Part shown: piece by piece, positions 53,601 to 64,000 of the stretch
How positions within the stretch are numbered: position 1 is the stretch's first letter
Layout of the letters: every line of letters begins with the position of its first letter
DNA from: Pterobdella sp. o SKG-2022
Lineage: Eukaryota; Annelida; Clitellata; Hirudinida; Piscicolidae
Length of the DNA stretch: 64,000 bases
Direction: 5' to 3'
Assembly (NCBI GenBank): GCA_964035795.1
Contig: OZ038320.1
Location: 6,789,164-6,853,163 of the forward strand
Translations under genes and position numbers: made by a program
The notes under the pieces: generated by a model
Databases searched by the model: none
What the model was told of the DNA's origin: nothing
What the model saw: only the letters and a program-made list of their open reading frames with translations

Positions 53601-54145
53601 CAATGCTATCGAATCATTAACAAGTTCTCTAGTGATTTTTTACTAGCCACAATGAAATGAATATATTTAAGAACACTAATAATTTTTATTGAGATACAAA
53701 TCTTTTCGTTAACTAAGTAACGTTTTCAAACATACCTTTTTACTTAGTTAACAAAAAGCTTTGTATCTTAATAAAACTTATTTTTCTTCTTAAATATACT
53801 CAAAAAGTTTTCTGTATTATTTTAATTCTAAGCTAAGATATTCATAATTATGGAACATCGTTCTAGTGACAATATTAGAGAGAACTGGTGAACTGAAAGT
53901 TAATCGTCGACAAAAGCTTATTTCAGTTTTTTTTTTTCAAAAAAAAAAACTTGCTAATCGATTTAATGGTATATTTTATCTATGTTTTATGGCTATTTCT
54001 CTAGATTCTTATTAATAATTTCAAAATTTTTCTAAGCATTGCGATCACTCCTCAGTTGTTTCTGTCAAGGCTAGTTTTACATTCACATCGAAAAATGAAT
54101 AAAGCTGGCTTAAATCAATATCAAACTTATCGCCTTCCAAAAAAG
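47690..54145 (-). CDS. Unknown single-pass membrane protein, 3' exons (paralog M)
   Basis: Family not recognised. Exons in transcript order: 54049-54145 (FLEGDKFDIDLSQLYSFFDV), [one exon not found], 53299-53422 (TKGDKLDLNLKTVKNC...IKDGRTCLTAQ), 52692-52879 (LKNTSTKYCGGDLVCDGPAD...YILWFQPIEMCGIQ), 50951-51062 (HLCENGGPTGDKIIDG), 50128-50273 (LTRCALLDDYDKKTECSVKA...ELKWSSIGAKIFKI), 50043-50054 (12-nt micro-exon), 49877-49903 (27 nt, SEVEDQF), 49635-49704 (MIWSVPLVIVSFAILLL, TM helix), 47690-48017 (IYRHEKSTKSVFQLPEF, then a long Lys/Ser-rich tail ending KKPKSQKKY). From 53422 on, every phase matches. The tail is highly basic (about 30% Lys). Introns hold two LINE copies, a SINE and the assembly gap. 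Confidence 0.68.
48440..49600 (+). mobile_element. Non-LTR retrotransposon 3' half, copy 1
   Basis: Plus-strand frames, broken by stops, read VRHGxLGLRSLSYNALLAYL, GGLIDDESFRIAISLRLGLR, CSPHKCRCGAQIDVLGRHPL, DGLTLFPYKAGKYLIWDATC and NPGWASQQQKWRKYKNIEAL. This is the C-terminal region of a LINE ORF2, with a Cys/His motif and the WDATC block common in invertebrate genomes. The 200-base gap removes the next part; the 3'UTR with AAAATAAATACATGTGTT resumes at 49461 and matches copy 2. It lies antisense in an intron of the minus-strand paralog, directly next to its TM exon. Confidence 0.8.
49261..49460. other. Assembly gap (200 N)
   Basis: Exactly 200 N, inside LINE copy 1. Copy 2 at 51555-52135 indicates that the missing text is the end of the LINE ORF and the beginning of its 3'UTR, so probably no gene sequence is lost. 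Confidence 1.
50762..50845 (-). repeat. tRNA-derived SINE fragment
   Basis: Minus strand: CCCGTATAGCTCAGCTGGTTAAC (box A) and CCAGGTTCGACCCCGTGTTG (box B), 40 bases apart. It is related to, but diverged from, the tRNA-Ile-type heads in this window. Confidence 0.6.
51555..52135 (+). mobile_element. Non-LTR retrotransposon 3' end, copy 2
   Basis: 5'-truncated copy beginning at ACGGCCTGATGGGCTTACC. It repeats NPGWASQQQKWRKYKNIEAL and continues FVPLAVETSGIFGSHAFSFL and KDEPRETKWLFESLSLVILR, the extreme C-terminus, with one frameshift at the junction near 51750. It ends in a 3'UTR with GTCACTATTTTGGAAAATAA and a short A-rich tail. It is antisense in an intron of the minus-strand paralog. Confidence 0.85.
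53659..53805. mobile_element. Foldback / MITE-like element
   Basis: AATATATTTAAGAACACTAA...TTTTTATTGAGATACAAA at the left is answered by TTTGTATCTTAATAAAACTT...TCTTCTTAAATATACTC at the right; GTTAACTAAGTAACG and TTACTTAGTTAAC form an inner stem. The related half-elements are at 20195-20260 and 36683-36761. Confidence 0.75.
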
Positions 54146-55289
54146 CTGTACGAGATAGGAGGAATAAATGGAGTTTTTTATCAAATTGTTTATTTTGTGA
54201 TTGACAAAAACTAAAGTGAATAAAGGAAACATCCACACGTCCTATGCTCGATATTCATGCTTTTTATGAACATAACTTGAATATTTTATAAATCAATTTC
54301 ATTAATCAGCGTTTTGGCTTGTATATTTGTTGAGTAATGTAGCCTTATTATTCCTTTATCCACAATAAAATTACTTGGTTTCAGTAGGAATATAAAGAAG
54401 AACAGTAGATGTTTTGATAGTTGTATCCTCATGTTATATAAATCTTTAAATTTTTCATTCTCACAAAAGATTATTTGACTATTAACACTTGAAAGTTTTT
54501 TAAGTAAACAAAAAAAGCAAATACGTAAGCTTGATTATAAATAAATTAAAAATGTTCTCTTTTTTTTTTATGAATAGAGGGGGCGATGAAAATTCTATAC
54601 GACTGGCATTTCAGAAAATATGATAAAAAAAAATTTTTTTTTGGCACAATGTAAAAAACAAAGATATTTCTATTTATTCGAAACCAACAAAACTATAAGC
54701 TAAGTTCACTTTTTAGCCTTATGTTATAGTTCTGATATTACGCAAACTTTGGTGCATTATAGCTTCACGTTACCTAAGATGGATAATAACAAAAGTTTGA
54801 ACATTTGTAATTGTTTGGGTTGTTCAACCATGAAAAGTCTTAAAACAGAATGGGACTTTCATTCAAATGACAAAAACAAGTGAGCCAAATGTCTAATATA
54901 TAACCAATTTATGTATAAGAATGTTTATATTTTTTCAAAATTTGAAATTTATATAGCCTTTCGTGTTTTTTCGGTGAGAATTTATTTTTCAAACCCAAAT
55001 TTTGAGCGAAAATTATGAAACATGTTGGCTTTGTAACTTTAAATAACGTTTTAACATAAAAATATACGGGCCCAAAAGAAAAAAACTATTAAATACATAA
55101 TATTCAATCCTTCTAGTCAAAAATTTTGCTTTTTATTCATTCAAAATTTTTTTAATTTTTATCATTATAGTTTAATATCAACTGTTTCAATTAATTTTTA
55201 TTTTAAATAATTCACTATTCACCTAATTAATTTTTATAAATTATTCTATCCATTAAATGATATAACTCAAAAATCATCTGCAGGCATAC
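54146..55289. other. No exon assigned
   Basis: If the exons at 55290 and 55877 belong to the minus-strand paralog, this is its intron and should hide one more exon to restore phase. I see only AT-rich sequence. Confidence 0.4.
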
Positions 55290-55951
55290 CTTCTTGATGA
55301 AAAGAGTGTCAGACGCATGCATATTGATGAAAAAACATCTTTCAACTGGCCAATCACCATGTTTAGCCAGCATTTCTCATGTCCTTTTCTATCTGCTCAT
55401 CAAAACATGTGAGCACTTACAACTTACCCAAAAGATTGTAAAGGTCTGTAATTTTCAAGTATAGTTAAATAGTTTTTGTGAAAAATTCATTTACATCTCA
55501 CTGATTATGATATCATATTAGAAACATTTATATGAAAAAGCTTCATCTATGATGAATTAAAAATATATCACTTCTTGGGTTTTTGAAATATTATTAAGCT
55601 TTTTTATTGAAACGTAAAAACACTAAATTTTCTATCTGATAATTTATATTAAAATTATATAGTTTTGTGAACAAAATTTTACCAAAGTTTTCTACTTTGA
55701 ATGAAAAAATTCAAGCTTCTGTATATCATTGCATACCATACTTTTAAAATTAACTAGTATTATTAGGGATATTATTATAAAAAATTTTTTTCTATATTCA
55801 TATAATTATCAAAAACAAATTTGTTATAAATAAATAAATTTCAGCTTTTGAGCTCCATCAAAAGATCAAATGAGACCAGCTTGAGAAAAGGAGTTGCATG
55901 TTTCTGCAGTCAAATGATGGTAGTTTTCACAAGACACCAATCTGACCTGGC
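55290..55951 (-). CDS. Probable 5' exons of the minus-strand membrane protein
   Basis: Two exons read on the minus strand: 55877-55951 (GQVRLVSCENYHHLTAETCN, phase 1 in, phase 1 out) and 55290-55392 (RKGHEKCWLNMVIGQLKDVF, phase 1 in, phase 2 out); the two join in frame. Both have Cys pairs like the ectodomain modules downstream. The same intervals are also open on the plus strand with plausible splice sites, but those frames do not join to the THADA-like exons in phase, so I favour the minus strand. No signal peptide has been found. Confidence 0.4.
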
Positions 55952-56129
55952 CTTCAGTAACCATGCCAGAATGTGTGAGTTGAATCATCATAATGGTTCT
56001 TCTAAGCTAAAGCAAAAAACTATTTTTTTAGTGTTTAAAATTTTTTCTACCATTGTAGTTTTCTATGTATATAATTTCTGTTTTTTTCTATATGTCTTTA
56101 ATTGATGTCCTATATATAATTATTTTTTA

Positions 56130-56345
56130 CTAGTAAACTTCAAATTATGAGGATTTATAAAAACACTTAGAATTCATTAGCATAGTTGTAGAGAAAAGTA
56201 GAAAATTTAAACAGAAAAAACCATAAAGCTATGGTTTTTTCCATTTAATTATGACAAGGTTTTACATGTGGAAAATTTTAGCTAAATAAAAAATTCTTTC
56301 TATGTGTTCTTATAAATTCTCATAATTTGAAGTTCACTGGTAAAA
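56130..56345. mobile_element. Foldback / MITE-like element
   Basis: TAGTAAACTTCAAATTATGA...GGATTTATAAAAACACTTAG at the left faces CTATGTGTTCTTATAAATTC...TCATAATTTGAAGTTCACTG at the right. A small inner hairpin AAAAACCATAAAGCTATGGTTTTTT lies at the centre. Confidence 0.75.
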
Positions 56346-56884
56346 TTGAAGTTTACAAAAAAACATACGATGTCTTTAAAAAACTATATATAATTACTGT
56401 TTTCTGAAGAGTAAAACTCTGAACCTTATCAATTGCTCAACCAAAACCTCAGTTAAGAACTACCTTATGGTCAACTTACTTTTTCCATGCATTTATTTTC
56501 TGTTTTTACGATGTGTATTTACTATTAAGTTTTATTGTCTCACGCAATTTTTATTTTATTCCTAAACTTTGAGACATCTTAATGTATTTTCAAAACATCA
56601 ACCTCAAAAATGGGAGGTTTTTTAATACATTCATCTAAAGCAAAGAAGATATAGTTTTTGATAAGTTTGGCCTTGTTTTAAAAAAATTAACAAAAATCTT
56701 GCTTTTCACTTATAGTTGTTTTATTTCACAGTCAGCATAACAGTGGAATCTCTGCCAAGTGTATGGAGCATGGGTGGTTTTTCCATAGAACATTTCACTT
56801 TTATTATTCTGTCTAGGTTGTTTCTTGATTGATTACTAGCAAGTGAATTTGTTTCTATTTTCTTTATGACCAATATAATTATCA

Positions 56885-57005
56885 AAGACTAAATAGCTTT
56901 CATTAAAATACAAAACTTTACGTTATCAAAGTAACATTTTCAAGTAACATGTAAACATTACTTTGATAACGTAAAGTTTCGTATTTTAATAAAAAATATT
57001 AAGTG
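56885..57005. mobile_element. Foldback / MITE-like element
   Basis: TTTCATTAAAATACAAAACT...TTACGTTATCAAAGTAA at the left and TTACTTTGATAACGTAAAGT...TTCGTATTTTAATAAAAA at the right form a stem of about 50 bases with a loop of about 25. It is a compact member of the foldback group. Confidence 0.8.
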
Positions 57006-57268
57006 TTAGTAAGTCTTTTTATTTTACCGTGGCTAGAGAGAATCATCAATAACATCTATCATATATTGTCAAACTATACAGGATAAATCTCAAATTGGTT
57101 AAGAGCTCATTAATAAACGATAGAAACATCACTTACTATCTATTAAAGGTGTTTATCTGCCCTTCAGTTGTTTTCCTCAACGTTATTATCGTTGGAACTC
57201 ATTATAAGCAACCGATGTGGTTATTAACTTTATGTAGAATAATTAATAAATATATTATTATTTGACAG

Positions 57269-64000
<6,732 letters not shown>

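Overview
This is a eukaryotic, almost certainly metazoan, nuclear window. It is very AT-rich and has dense spliceosomal introns (GT-AG, mostly a few hundred bases), many triplet and tetranucleotide runs, several non-LTR retrotransposon fragments, a Penelope-like element, tRNA-derived SINEs and many foldback (MITE-like) elements. An activin/TGF-beta type I receptor and an NKCC-type transporter place it in animals. The vertebrate-like exon density plus the retroelement mix suggests an invertebrate, perhaps a spiralian; a LINE 3' end around 2.2-2.3 kb recalls repeats I associate with molluscs (cephalopods). The species is not identified.

Layout. (1) 1-4930: repeats only, 3' flank of the next gene. 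(2) 4931-22701, minus strand: a complete SLC12 Na-K-Cl cotransporter that I could chain from start codon to stop codon as 36 exons with matching phases (3132 nt, 1043 residues). Its introns hold CR1-like, RTE-like and jockey-like LINE pieces, a 0.8 kb perfect (CTAT)n tract and two copies of an unnamed repeat. (3) 22.7-29.7 kb: intergenic, with a tRNA-Ile-derived SINE, repeat family A and a decayed Penelope-like element with terminal direct repeats. (4) 29700-36244, plus: TGF-beta/activin type I receptor kinase, 17 exons recognised, signal-peptide exon not found; it has an Asn-rich C-terminal tail. (5) 37598-39059, plus: complete four-exon mitochondrial adrenodoxin-type ferredoxin (190 residues). 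(6) 40.7-56 kb: two convergent, tail-to-tail paralogous genes (plus strand to 46633, minus strand from 54145 down to 47690) for single-pass membrane proteins with Cys-containing ectodomain modules, tiny linker exons, one TM exon and a Lys-rich cytoplasmic tail. Exon phases are the same in both. A third copy of the ectodomain module lies at 40685. I do not recognise the family; this is the best candidate here for something undescribed. (7) 57269 to beyond the right edge, plus: a THADA-like (DUF2428) HEAT-repeat gene with Asn-rich insertions, 11 exons seen.

The genes do not form a pathway. The transporter and the receptor are divergent neighbours; the receptor and the ferredoxin are tandem; the two membrane paralogs are an inverted duplication. 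One 200-base assembly gap (49261-49460) lies in a LINE copy in an intron of the minus-strand paralog. All exon boundaries were read by eye from splice consensus, reading frame and remembered family alignments; no search was run.
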